NCBI GenBank assembly: GCA_002878375.1
Contig: NIRF01000013.1
Location: 1 to 39,337 of the forward strand
Length of the DNA: 39,337 nt
Reading direction: 5' to 3'
Source of the DNA: Dictyoglomus sp. NZ13-RE01
GTDB taxonomy: Bacteria > Dictyoglomota > Dictyoglomia > Dictyoglomales > Dictyoglomaceae
Shown here: positions 13,616 to 21,929 of the stretch, piece after piece
Position numbering within the stretch: position 1 is the stretch's first letter
Layout of the letters: each line of letters begins with the position of its first letter
The notes under the pieces: model-generated
What the model was told of the DNA's origin: nothing
Seen by the model: only the letters and a program-made list of their open reading frames with translations
Databases searched by the model: none
Program-made: the position numbers and the translations under genes

Positions 13616-15859
13616 CTATTCTCTTGCCATAATTACTTGTCCTAAAGATATTCCTCCATCATTTGTAGGAACTCTTCTATGAAGATACACTTTAAATCCC
13701 TTTTTTTCAAGAGCAGGAACAACTAAATTTATAAGTAATCTATTTTGAAAAACCCCTCCAGTAAACCCCACACTCCTAATGTTGAATTTTTCTCGAAACA
13801 TCTCAGCCATATTTAATATAACTTTAGCAATAGTATTATGAAATCTTCTCGCAACTATAGATCTATCAAAATAATTTTTCTCTTCAATAATTTTTTCAAT
13901 AGTAGGAAGTATATCTATTTCATACAAATCTTTTTTAACAATCTCAAAGGGATAAAATTCATTATCTTCTTTTTTCCAGGCATACGTTTCAAGTTCTATA
14001 GCTGCTTGTCCTTCATAGTCAATTTTTTCCCTTATCCCTAATAGAGCGGATACTAAATCAAATATTCTCCCACAAGAAGATGTATAAAATATTCCTACCT
14101 CATCCCTTATAAGTTTTTTAATAAGTTCTTTCTCAAGGAAATCAATATGAGGAAAGAGACTGTTTATTTCGCTCGGAATATATTTTGTAATATAGGAAAG
14201 TGCAATTCTTATAGGATTTTCTATGGAATAGTCTCCTCCAGCAATTGGAAAGTATTTAAAATGAGCAATTCTTTCTATTTTATCTAAGTTTCCAATAAAA
14301 ACTTCTCCACCCCAAATTTTTCCATCTTCCCCATAGCCAGTCCCATCAAAGGAAAAACCTATTATATCATCAGTAATATTATTATCTAAAAGTAGACTGT
14401 AAACGTGGGCTTTATGATGTTGAAGAGGAATAACCTCCATAAATTTTTCAAATCTTTGAGCAAATTCAGTGGATAAATATTGGGGGTGCAGATCATGCAC
14501 CAGGATTTCAGGTTCTATTCTAAAAAGCCTAATAAACTCATTGATGGTTTCTTCATAAACTTCTAAGGTTTTCTTATCTTTTAGGTCTCCAATATGTGGA
14601 CTTATGAATATATATTCTTCTTTACCAAGAGCAAATGTATTTTTTAATTCTCCACCTAATGCAAGAACAGGTCTCACTTTAATGGGTACCTTTATGGGAT
14701 CTGGAGCATATCCTCTTGCTCTCCTTACAAAATTTAATTGATTATTTTCGACAAATACAACACTATCATCTACTCTATGAATGATATTTCTATTGTGGAA
14801 AACAAAAATATCTGCAATATTTTTAAGCTCCTTTTTGCTTTCTTCATTGTCCTTGACTATTGGCTCATCAGTAACATTTCCACTGGTCATAATTAAAGGT
14901 TTATCAAAATAATCGAAGATTAAATAATGATAAGGAGCATAAGGAAGCATTACACCTAAGAACTCGTTATTAGGGGCTACATAAGGAGATATATCCTTTA
15001 GGTCTTTTATCCTCAAAAGAACTATAGGTCTTTCCTTAGATGTTAGTATACTCCTTTCTATATCATTTAGAAAACAATATTCTTCTATCATATCTAAATC
15101 TCTCATCATCAGAGCAAATGGTTTAAACTTTCTTCTTTTTCTCTCCCTCAATTTTAAAACAGCCATATCGCTAACAGCAGAACACATTAAATGAAATCCG
15201 CCAATTCCTTTAATAGCAATAATTTTATTTTCCTTCAAAAAATCAGAAATATCCTTAAAAATATTATCTGATTTAAGACCATCAATCCAAATATTTGGAC
15301 CACAGTTAAAGCAGGATATAGGTTGGGCATGAAAGCGTCTACTTAATGGATCATGATATTCTTTTTTGCATTCTTCACACATCTCAAAGATTTTCATACT
15401 GGTTTTGTCCCTATCATAGGGTAAATCTTCAATAATTGTGTATCTTGGACCACAGTTAGTACAATTTATAAAAGGATAGCTATATCTTCTGTCTTTTGGA
15501 TCTCTCATCTCTCTTAAGCAGTCATCGCAAATAGCTATATCAGGAGAAATAAAATTAAATCCTATATCCTCTTTACTTTCTATTATTGAAAAATCATCAT
15601 AAGATTTTTCATCTTCTATGATATCTATATGGATTTTCTCTATCCTTGATAAAGGGGGTGGAGAATTTTTCAAGATATCAATAAATTTTTTAATATTTTC
15701 TTCTTCTCCCTGAATAAGAATATCTACAGAACCGATAGAGTTATATATCCATCCTCGTAGGTCTAAAGACTTTGCAAGTTTATAAACAAAAGGTCTGAAA
15801 CCTACTCCTTGAACAATTCCATAAACTTTAATCCGATAGCTTATTACTGATTGTTTCAT
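13616..15859 (-). CDS. hypF: Carbamoyltransferase HypF
   Basis: A full-length 747-residue HypF. Domains in order: acylphosphatase (about 6-95, with VQGVGFRPFVYKLAKSLDLRGW); two HypF-type zinc fingers (about 108-185, CDDCLREMRDP...CTNCGP and CEECKKEYHDP...CFNCGP); a YrdC-like domain (about 198-385); and a Kae1/carbamoyltransferase domain to the end (VPLQHHKAHVYS, FSFDGTGYGEDGKIWGGEVF, GFTGGVFQNRLL). It makes carbamoyl-AMP from carbamoyl phosphate and ATP and passes carbamoyl to the HypE C-terminal Cys. The start overlaps the protease gene by 32 bases with no clear SD, so it is probably translated by coupling. Confidence 0.96.
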   Translation of the reverse strand: MKQSVISYRIKVYGIVQGVGFRPFVYKLAKSLDLRGWIYNSIGSVDILIQGEEENIKKFIDILKNSPPPLSRIEKIHIDIIEDEKSYDDFSIIESKEDIGFNFISPDIAICDDCLREMRDPKDRRYSYPFINCTNCGPRYTIIEDLPYDRDKTSMKIFEMCEECKKEYHDPLSRRFHAQPISCFNCGPNIWIDGLKSDNIFKDISDFLKENKIIAIKGIGGFHLMCSAVSDMAVLKLRERKRRKFKPFALMMRDLDMIEEYCFLNDIERSILTSKERPIVLLRIKDLKDISPYVAPNNEFLGVMLPYAPYHYLIFDYFDKPLIMTSGNVTDEPIVKDNEESKKELKNIADIFVFHNRNIIHRVDDSVVFVENNQLNFVRRARGYAPDPIKVPIKVRPVLALGGELKNTFALGKEEYIFISPHIGDLKDKKTLEVYEETINEFIRLFRIEPEILVHDLHPQYLSTEFAQRFEKFMEVIPLQHHKAHVYSLLLDNNITDDIIGFSFDGTGYGEDGKIWGGEVFIGNLDKIERIAHFKYFPIAGGDYSIENPIRIALSYITKYIPSEINSLFPHIDFLEKELIKKLIRDEVGIFYTSSCGRIFDLVSALLGIREKIDYEGQAAIELETYAWKKEDNEFYPFEIVKKDLYEIDILPTIEKIIEEKNYFDRSIVARRFHNTIAKVILNMAEMFREKFNIRSVGFTGGVFQNRLLINLVVPALEKKGFKVYLHRRVPTNDGGISLGQVIMARE

Positions 15860-16271
15860 TTATAAAGTTTTGAACAAACTTTTTGGCAAGATCTAAATTT
15901 TCTCTTGCTTTTTCAGAAAGTTCTTCCCCAAAATCAAAATCATACCCTCTTATAGACAATAGATAAAACTCTGGACTCCTTTTATATAAAGCATCGATCC
16001 AAAATAGAAGTTCTTCGCAGGTTAAGTGATGAGTCAATGGAGAAAATTTTTCCTCTTTTTCTATTTTTTTAAAAGAGATAGGACCTCCCTCAATAGAGGC
16101 ATCAACAAAGAGAACAATATCGTATTCTTTTAAAATATCTACTAAATCAATAGAAAGCTCCTGGACCTTTAGTTTATCAACATTTTCATTTATTTGGTCC
16201 AGGAGCTTTATTCCTAAGCCGTCGTCTCTTCTAAACTCGTTCCCAAATCCAACAATAAGTAAATTTTTCAA
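15828..16271 (-). CDS. Hydrogenase maturation endopeptidase (HycI/HyaD family)
   Basis: A 147-residue protease of the HybD/HycI family. It has the nickel-sensing GFGNEFRRDDGLGIKLL motif near the N-terminus (Asp/Glu ligands), DASIEGG near residue 65 and the HHLTCEELLF histidine region near 85. After nickel insertion it cuts the large subunit behind the DPCxxCxxH motif; the large subunit next door has a matching 25-residue tail. The start is TTG (16269-16271) overlapping the large subunit stop by four bases, with no strong SD. Confidence 0.88.
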   Translation of the reverse strand: MKNLLIVGFGNEFRRDDGLGIKLLDQINENVDKLKVQELSIDLVDILKEYDIVLFVDASIEGGPISFKKIEKEEKFSPLTHHLTCEELLFWIDALYKRSPEFYLLSIRGYDFDFGEELSEKARENLDLAKKFVQNFINETISNKLSD

Positions 16272-17692
16272 TCTCTGACTACGGATTCTAATAAGTTTCC
16301 AGAGTTATCATAAATTTCAACTACAATGGGCATTTTCCCAATGGCATGGGTAGAGCAGGACAAACATGGATCGTAACACCTTATGGCTCCTTCAACCCTA
16401 TTTAGCATACCTTCTTTTAAGTTTTTCCCATCCACAAAAGCCTTTGCTACCTCTTCCACAGCTTTACTCATAGCCCAGTTATTATGACCTGTGGATACGA
16501 TCAAGTTCACCTTTTCAATGGTACCTTTCTCATCAACCCAATAATGATGTATCAAAGTTCCTCTTGGAGCTTCAACCACACCAATTCCTTCCTCATTACT
16601 AACGTTTCCTAAGACAAGTACATCTTGAGACATAACATCAGGATCATCTAAAATCTCTCTTGTTCTTTCTAAAGCGTATAGTGTTTCAATAAGTCTTGCA
16701 TAGTGATAATAAATAGAGCCTTCTACTGGTTTTCCATATCCAATAGCTTTAAACTTCTTAAATTCCTCATTAGCAAGAGGTGTGCTTATCTTGTCTGCTA
16801 CATTCAGTCTTGCTAATGGTCCAACTCTATAGACTCCATCAGGATAGCCTAACGGTTTATAGAAGGGGAATTTGAGATAACTCCAATCTTCTACTCTCTC
16901 TCCAATATATTTAAGATAGTATTTACCTTTAAACTCTTTTAAAATATTTCCATCTTTATCCATAAATCTGATTTTTCCATCATAGAGCTCTAAGGAACCG
17001 TCATCTTTTACTAATCCCATGTATCCAGTGGAGAAGGATGCAAATTTGTTACAAAGATCTCTATTTTTCTCTATATAATCCTCTGCTATCTTTATTCCCT
17101 CTTTTATGTAGGATATCATTTCATCTATTCCACTCATTATCTCATCCCTTGCAGAGGGAGAAAGAGCATTATTTACACCGCCTGGAACGGCAAAAGTAGG
17201 ATGGATTCTTCTCCCTGCTACTAATTCTATTATTCTTTGTCCATATTTTCTGAGCTTTACTGCTTTTAGGGCAAGCTCAGGATTTTCCTGTATTAAACCA
17301 ACTACATTCCTAATTCTTGGATCTGCATCCCATCCTAAAATAAGATCAGGACCAGCAAGCTCAAAGAAATGCATGGAATGAGATTGAATTATCTGTCCCA
17401 TATGAATTAATTCTCTGAGGAGTTTTGCTGTTTTAGGTATATCAACTCCCAGAATATCGTCACAGGCTTTTGCTGAAGCAAGATGGTGACTTATAGGACA
17501 TATTCCACATATTCTTTCAGTAATGACAGGCATTTCTGAGAAGTGTCTACCCTCAGAGAATTTTTCAAAGCCTCTAAATTGATCTACATGAAAATAAGCA
17601 TTCTTAACCTTTCCATCCTCATCCAAATGTATAGTTACTCTTGCATGTCCTTCTATTCTTGTAACTGGACTTATTGTAATCTTATTCTCCAT
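16268..17692 (-). CDS. NiFe hydrogenase large subunit, group 3 (HoxH-like)
   Basis: A 474-residue catalytic subunit. Nickel-iron ligands are the two classic motifs: RICGICP (Cys62, Cys65) and DPCLSCSTH (Cys443, Cys446, ending at His449). A 25-residue tail follows His449 and should be removed by the maturation protease encoded next. VTRIEGHARV at the N-terminus is the L0 motif. Together with the 180-residue small subunit and NuoG-like subunit this fits soluble group 3 enzymes that couple H2 to NAD(P) or another cytosolic carrier. ATG at 17692 has AGAGAGGTG upstream and is preferred over the ATG at 17713, which overlaps the small subunit gene and lacks an SD. Confidence 0.93.
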   Translation of the reverse strand: MENKITISPVTRIEGHARVTIHLDEDGKVKNAYFHVDQFRGFEKFSEGRHFSEMPVITERICGICPISHHLASAKACDDILGVDIPKTAKLLRELIHMGQIIQSHSMHFFELAGPDLILGWDADPRIRNVVGLIQENPELALKAVKLRKYGQRIIELVAGRRIHPTFAVPGGVNNALSPSARDEIMSGIDEMISYIKEGIKIAEDYIEKNRDLCNKFASFSTGYMGLVKDDGSLELYDGKIRFMDKDGNILKEFKGKYYLKYIGERVEDWSYLKFPFYKPLGYPDGVYRVGPLARLNVADKISTPLANEEFKKFKAIGYGKPVEGSIYYHYARLIETLYALERTREILDDPDVMSQDVLVLGNVSNEEGIGVVEAPRGTLIHHYWVDEKGTIEKVNLIVSTGHNNWAMSKAVEEVAKAFVDGKNLKEGMLNRVEGAIRCYDPCLSCSTHAIGKMPIVVEIYDNSGNLLESVVRD

Positions 17693-17705
17693 AGAATTCA
17701 CCTCT

Positions 17706-18248
17706 CTATTCATACTTTAATAAATCTCCAGAAAGAACTGGAGTTCTTCCTTCTAAAATTTCCTTTAATACATAGTAAATAGCATCTGCAGATGGTGGAC
17801 ATCCTGGAATATAAAAATCTACCTTAATTACTTCATTCACTGCCTTTGTTTTTGGTAAATGTTTACCAATTTCTTCGGATGTTGGAATCTTACCCTGCAC
17901 AGTACTTTCAGTGGTTATATATCCTCTTTCTAACAGTTCTTCTCTGGTGAAATAATTTCTCATTGTAGGGATTCCACCAAATACTGCACAATCTCCAATA
18001 GCAACAATAAACTTACATTTTTCTCTCATCATTTTAACTTCTTCCTCATGATGATCTGTTGCAATAGCTCCCTCAATAATTCCTATATCGGTATCTTCAT
18101 CGGGGACCTTTAGATCAGTAATAGGAGTAGCATTTAATTCTAATCCTTTATTTATAAGCTCTACTAATCTCTCATCCATATCTAAAAAGGACATATGACA
18201 TCCTGAACAGCCCTCACACCATATTGAAGCTACTTTTAGCTTTGCCAT
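17706..18248 (-). CDS. NiFe hydrogenase small subunit (HoxY-like)
   Basis: A compact 180-residue small subunit. The proximal 4Fe-4S cluster ligands are visible: Cys14 and Cys17 in CEGCSGCHMSFLD, Cys87 in IGDCAVFGG and Cys150 in IPGCPPSAD. An additional Cys11 precedes the motif. There is no signal peptide and no C-terminal medial/distal cluster domain, so the enzyme is cytosolic and passes electrons directly to the iron-sulfur subunit encoded upstream (18266-19948). Size and motifs match HoxY and MvhG-type subunits. Confidence 0.93.
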   Translation of the reverse strand: MAKLKVASIWCEGCSGCHMSFLDMDERLVELINKGLELNATPITDLKVPDEDTDIGIIEGAIATDHHEEEVKMMREKCKFIVAIGDCAVFGGIPTMRNYFTREELLERGYITTESTVQGKIPTSEEIGKHLPKTKAVNEVIKVDFYIPGCPPSADAIYYVLKEILEGRTPVLSGDLLKYE

Positions 18249-18265
18249 ATTCTCACCTCACTATT

Positions 18266-19948
18266 TTACATGATTTTCTCAACTTTTCCCGAGATATCTA
18301 ATAAAATCTCTCTTAAGTCCACCACATCATAATTGCTTCTTAACACTTTTTGTCTTACCAGTTTCTTGCCTTCAAGGTTGTAGAAGGTTCCTTCTTTTTC
18401 AAAACCATTGCTAATTCCAACAACCAAGTTTGCCTTGTTTAACACCTCGTGATTATATGGTGTAAAAATAACAAGAAATGTATTATTAAGATTCATATTG
18501 TTTAATCCATCTAAGTTTTTGGCAAAAACAAATACATTTTTAGCATGTTTCTCTTCATGAGGAATATTGAGTTTATTTAAACCTACTGTATTTGTCTCTT
18601 TTGGTAGCCATAAAAACTTAAAGTTATCATTAGCTTTTAGTATTTTAGCCTCTTCATCTTTTAAATCCTTAAAGATGACTGCTACATTATTCTCGTTTTT
18701 CAAAGAACTAATTGCCAGATCTAAATCCTTTCTGTTATATGTATGATCTGCAATCTTATTTAAACTATTCTCTTTCTCATCAACTAATACTAATTTCTTT
18801 TTATTTCCTATAACGTTTCTCTTTACAAAGGAGCCAATAGTACCAAACTCTTTATTCAAATCTACCCCAATAACTAAGTAGGCGTCCATGTTATCTAAGT
18901 CTTTTATAGAAATATTAGATTCTATTGGAGAATTATTGGGATAAAGAGAATAAACCTTGTCTTTAAATATCTCTTTTACTAATTCCAGCTCTTCGTTTAA
19001 TAGAGAGCCATCTACATAGGCTACTACATCATCAGACAACTTGTTCTTTAATATTTCCTTAAGAATTTCCCTTGATATTCTTCTAAAACCAAAATCATCT
19101 CTTAGTCTAATTCCGGAAACTCTTTCCTTCTCATCATATAATGCTAAATATCTTCCATTTTTACAAAGTACTCCCTGTGATACATCAGAGTTCCAATCCC
19201 CATATATTTTTACTATAAAGTTTGCTCCTTTCTTTTTGTAAATCTCAATTCCACAACCTACAGAGCATTGGTCACAATTTGCATATATAATATCTGATTG
19301 AACCTCTCTTCCTAAATAAGCGGACCTTTTATCTAAAATAGCACCTGTAGGACATACTTGGGCGCATAAACCACAAGAGACGCAGGAGGATTTACCAAGA
19401 GGTACATCCATGTCCGCAATAATCATTGTATCAATTCCTCTTTCCATTTCTCCTAATACATAATGTCCAGCAACCTCAGAACATGCTCTTACACATCTTC
19501 TACATAGGACACAGCGATTATGATCCATTAGGATATAATCATGAGAGTTGTCTACAGGAAACTTTCTTTCGTAGGTAGGAAACTCGAAGTGATCGAGACC
19601 AAATTCATACCCTAAGTCCTGAAGCTCGCACTCTCCTGTAACTTCACAGTACATACAGTAGTGGTTTCTTTCACTAAATAGTAGTTGCAAAACTAACTTT
19701 CTTGAATTTACTACGTTTGGTGTGTCTGTTTGTATATCCATATTAGGTTCTACAGGTGTAGTACATGCAGTTTTAAGTACTCCTCGGTCTTCAACAACAC
19801 ATAGTCTACAAGAACCTTGGGGTGAAAGGTGCTCAAAATGACAAAGTACTGGCACATGAATGCCTAACTCATTTAAAACCTGAAGGACAGTTTTACCTGG
19901 GGATACTTCAACCTCATTTCCATTAATCTTAATTTTAAACTTGTCCAT
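18266..19948 (-). CDS. NuoG/HoxU-like multi-cluster iron-sulfur subunit with long C-terminal domain
   Basis: A 560-residue protein. An N-terminal 2Fe-2S domain uses Cys36, 47, 50 and 62. A His96/Cys98/Cys101/Cys107 set matches the complex I N5 cluster (HYCMYCEVTGEC). Two 4Fe-4S motifs follow (Cys146/149/152/156 and Cys189/192/195/199). Cys225/228/232 and Cys262 resemble the N7 site or the 4Fe-4S of molybdopterin enzymes. Residues 270-560 look like a shortened, cofactor-free molybdopterin-oxidoreductase domain. HoxU normally ends near residue 240, so this is closer to a truncated NuoG. It would link the hydrogenase to a flavin diaphorase, but no NuoE/NuoF-like gene is in this window. Confidence 0.88.
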   Translation of the reverse strand: MDKFKIKINGNEVEVSPGKTVLQVLNELGIHVPVLCHFEHLSPQGSCRLCVVEDRGVLKTACTTPVEPNMDIQTDTPNVVNSRKLVLQLLFSERNHYCMYCEVTGECELQDLGYEFGLDHFEFPTYERKFPVDNSHDYILMDHNRCVLCRRCVRACSEVAGHYVLGEMERGIDTMIIADMDVPLGKSSCVSCGLCAQVCPTGAILDKRSAYLGREVQSDIIYANCDQCSVGCGIEIYKKKGANFIVKIYGDWNSDVSQGVLCKNGRYLALYDEKERVSGIRLRDDFGFRRISREILKEILKNKLSDDVVAYVDGSLLNEELELVKEIFKDKVYSLYPNNSPIESNISIKDLDNMDAYLVIGVDLNKEFGTIGSFVKRNVIGNKKKLVLVDEKENSLNKIADHTYNRKDLDLAISSLKNENNVAVIFKDLKDEEAKILKANDNFKFLWLPKETNTVGLNKLNIPHEEKHAKNVFVFAKNLDGLNNMNLNNTFLVIFTPYNHEVLNKANLVVGISNGFEKEGTFYNLEGKKLVRQKVLRSNYDVVDLREILLDISGKVEKIM

Positions 19949-19969
19949 AACTCACCCTCTCTCTGTTTT

Positions 19970-20704
19970 TTATATTAGTTGAGATATAATTTCTTCCATT
20001 CTAACACTTAAATCAGATTCAAAAAAGAACTTACTGTTATTAATAAAATCATCCATGTTCTGTGAATAAGGCACATACCCTAAATACTTAACAGATAGGT
20101 TTTCGCATTTTGTCTTAACATAATCATCTTCTTTTTTAGATTTCATATTTTCTATGAGACCTAATATGGGCAAATTTAAACCATTTAGAATCTTAATAAG
20201 TTTTTCTACAGTTTCCATAGAAAGTCTTGATGGGGTAGAAACAAGAAGAAATTTTGCCTTTTTTATATATCTGATGAGTTCTAAAAAAACCTCTCCCATG
20301 CCTGGTGGAGTATCTATGATTAAATAATCCAATGGATCCCACTTTGTAATTGTAAAGATCTCCAATATTGTATCTGTTATTTCCTTTCCTCTCATAGTTA
20401 ATGGCTTATTTTCTGTAAAAAAGACAATAGACATAAAATCAATATTTTCCACCTTTACAGGTTTTATGCCATAATCTTCTAATGGTTTAGCATTATCTAC
20501 GCCTAATATTAAATGGCAAGTAGGTCCATACAGATCTAAATCCAATAAGCCTACTTTAAACCCCTTTTTACTTAAAATAAGACTTATAAATGTAGAAAGC
20601 GTGCTTTTCCCTACACCACCTTTTCCACTTGATATAGCCCATATCTCTTTTACACTTTTAAGTCTCTCGTCAATTATTGATATTCTTGGATCAATAAGAT
20701 TCAT
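19970..20704 (-). CDS. Mrp/MinD-type ATPase, probable HypB substitute (mmHypB)
   Basis: A 244-residue P-loop ATPase with the deviant Walker A SGKGGVGKST (residues 26-35, signature lysine first), LLDLDLYGPTCHLILG and IIDTPPGMGEVFLEL motifs of the Mrp/NBP35 group. The C-terminal CxxC pair used by Mrp iron-sulfur carriers is absent (the matching stretch is ENMKSKKEDDYVKTKCE). The gene begins in the stop codon of hypA (ATGA) and no SIMIBI GTPase HypB is in the operon. Thermococcus is known to use a Mrp/MinD-type ATPase paired with HypA for nickel delivery; context and sequence suggest the same job here. ATG at 20704 with AAAGGA is chosen over an in-frame TTG at 20722. Confidence 0.8.
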   Translation of the reverse strand: MNLIDPRISIIDERLKSVKEIWAISSGKGGVGKSTLSTFISLILSKKGFKVGLLDLDLYGPTCHLILGVDNAKPLEDYGIKPVKVENIDFMSIVFFTENKPLTMRGKEITDTILEIFTITKWDPLDYLIIDTPPGMGEVFLELIRYIKKAKFLLVSTPSRLSMETVEKLIKILNGLNLPILGLIENMKSKKEDDYVKTKCENLSVKYLGYVPYSQNMDDFINNSKFFFESDLSVRMEEIISQLI

Positions 20705-21099
20705 TTTATATCCTTTATCCAAACGCCACGTCCCTCTTTAATATCAAAGTCTGGACTTCCACATTTTGGACAACGAATATAAACATGGATGGTTTCAGGT
20801 ATAAAGTGTATTGCTTCTTTTTCTTCACCACTTAATTTATCTAAGCTATCTTTGTAACTCCATTGATATCCACAAGAGTTACAATGAAGAAGGGCAGGGA
20901 ACATTTCAAAATTAAATTTAGCATTTTCTAATATGGTACCTTTAGACAGTTCCTTTAAGGCAAAGTCAAAGACTTCTAAGTCTATTTGTTGTATTTCTCC
21001 AATTTTTAGATAAACTTCTTTCACCCTACTCAGGTTTTTCTCCTGAGTTAAGTTTATAGATGTTTTAATAATTGTTTCTGCTAATGCCCACTCATGCAT
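20701..21099 (-). CDS. hypA: Nickel metallochaperone HypA
   Basis: Starting at 21099 the protein begins MHEWALAETI, the conserved nickel-binding Met-His-Glu N-terminus; an upstream ATG (21171) would add 24 residues and bury it, so that start is rejected. The zinc hairpin is LHCNSCGYQW and IRCPKCGSPD, separated by a longer insert than usual (about 40 residues). HypA delivers nickel to the hydrogenase large subunit with a nucleotide-hydrolysing partner. It is the first gene of the operon, about ten bases from the predicted transcription start and with no clear SD, so initiation may be nearly leaderless. Confidence 0.93.
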   Translation of the reverse strand: MHEWALAETIIKTSINLTQEKNLSRVKEVYLKIGEIQQIDLEVFDFALKELSKGTILENAKFNFEMFPALLHCNSCGYQWSYKDSLDKLSGEEKEAIHFIPETIHVYIRCPKCGSPDFDIKEGRGVWIKDIK

Positions 21100-21115
21100 A
21101 ACAAAGTTATTTTTA

Positions 21116-21144
21116 ATTTTAGAGTAAATAGAAATAAAAATCAA
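21116..21144 (-). promoter_or_regulatory. Promoter of the hydrogenase operon
   Basis: On the minus strand TTGATT (21139-21144), exactly 17 bases, then TAAAAT (21116-21121). Predicted start is near 21109, ten bases before the hypA ATG. It drives about 10.6 kb of tightly spaced genes down to 10468. No operator-like repeat was recognised. Confidence 0.65.
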
Positions 21145-21154
21145 GTTTAAAAAG

Positions 21155-21163
21155 TGGTATAAT
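21155..21163 (+). promoter_or_regulatory. Extended -10 promoter of the SRAP gene, near-leaderless
   Basis: TGG-TATAAT is a perfect extended -10. The -35 region is poor. Transcription would start at about 21170, only a few bases before the ATG at 21174, so the mRNA has almost no leader and no SD. Confidence 0.6.
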
Positions 21164-21173
21164 ATATTCAATT

Positions 21174-21836
21174 ATGTGTGGAAGATTTTTATTAGTTGAT
21201 ATTGAGAAAATAGAAGGGAGATTTAACGTACATATATTAGAGACCACAAATCTTAGAAAAAGATATAATATCTCTCCGGGACAACCTGTTCAGGTAATCT
21301 TTCAAGAAAGCCCCAATAAAATAGCGGATATGATTTGGGGATTAGTTCCCCATTGGGCAAAGGACCCATCCATTGGGAATAGAATGATAAATGCAAGAGC
21401 AGAAACCTTATTGGAAAGACCTGCCTTTAGAGATTCTCTTTTAAAAAGAAGATGTTTGATTCCTGCTAATGGTTTTTATGAATGGAAAAAAGTAGGAAAT
21501 ATTAAAGTACCCTATCTTATCCATTTAAAAAATTTTGAGCTTTTTGCCTTTGCAGGTTTGTATGATGTTTGGAAAGATGAAAGAGGGAATCTAATAAGAA
21601 CATTTACTATAATAACAGTATCTGCAAACTCTTTTGTAAGGGATATTCATGAAAGAATGCCTGTAATTTTAAAAAGAGAATATGAAGAAGTTTGGATCGA
21701 TAAAAATGAGAGAAATGTAAATAGACTGATGGAGATACTTCAACCTTATCCTTCAGAATTTATGTCCGCATATCCTGTTTCCAAAAAAGTTAACAATCCT
21801 AATTATGATGCAGAAGATTTGATAAAACCAGTCTGA
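21174..21836 (+). CDS. SRAP protein (YedK/HMCES family), abasic-site DNA crosslinker
   Basis: A 220-residue SOS-response-associated peptidase domain protein. Cys2 in MCGRF is the residue that forms a thiazolidine link with abasic sites in single-stranded DNA after Met removal. Other conserved points are NARAETL, the catalytic Glu in ANGFYEWKK and HERMPVIL with the His. It protects abasic sites during replication, a useful function for a thermophile where depurination is frequent. It is monocistronic and divergent from hypA. Confidence 0.92.
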   Translation: MCGRFLLVDIEKIEGRFNVHILETTNLRKRYNISPGQPVQVIFQESPNKIADMIWGLVPHWAKDPSIGNRMINARAETLLERPAFRDSLLKRRCLIPANGFYEWKKVGNIKVPYLIHLKNFELFAFAGLYDVWKDERGNLIRTFTIITVSANSFVRDIHERMPVILKREYEEVWIDKNERNVNRLMEILQPYPSEFMSAYPVSKKVNNPNYDAEDLIKPV

Positions 21837-21850
21837 TTTTGATCTAATAT

Positions 21851-21879
21851 TTGACACTCGCTATTTTTTTAACTATACT
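21851..21879 (+). promoter_or_regulatory. Promoter of the plus-strand ABC operon
   Basis: TTGACA (21851-21856), 17 bases, TATACT (21874-21879). Start near 21886, leaving a leader of about 44 bases that contains a hairpin. Confidence 0.7.
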
Positions 21880-21898
21880 TAAATGAGAAAATTGTTTT

Positions 21899-21919
21899 CC
21901 TTAAATAATTAATTTAAGG
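21899..21919 (+). other. Leader hairpin overlapping the SD of the binding-protein gene
   Basis: CCTTAAAT (21899-21906) pairs with ATTTAAGG (21912-21919) around AATTA. The 3' arm covers the first half of the SD AAGGAGG (21916-21922), so folding would partly hide the ribosome site. The stem is AT-rich and would melt at high temperature, giving a possible thermosensor-like effect. Confidence 0.4.
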
Positions 21920-21929
21920 AGGAATTGCT

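Noticed and set aside
21100-21171. N-terminal extension of HypA by 24 residues
   Set aside because: It would bury the nickel-binding MHE terminus and would include the promoter region.
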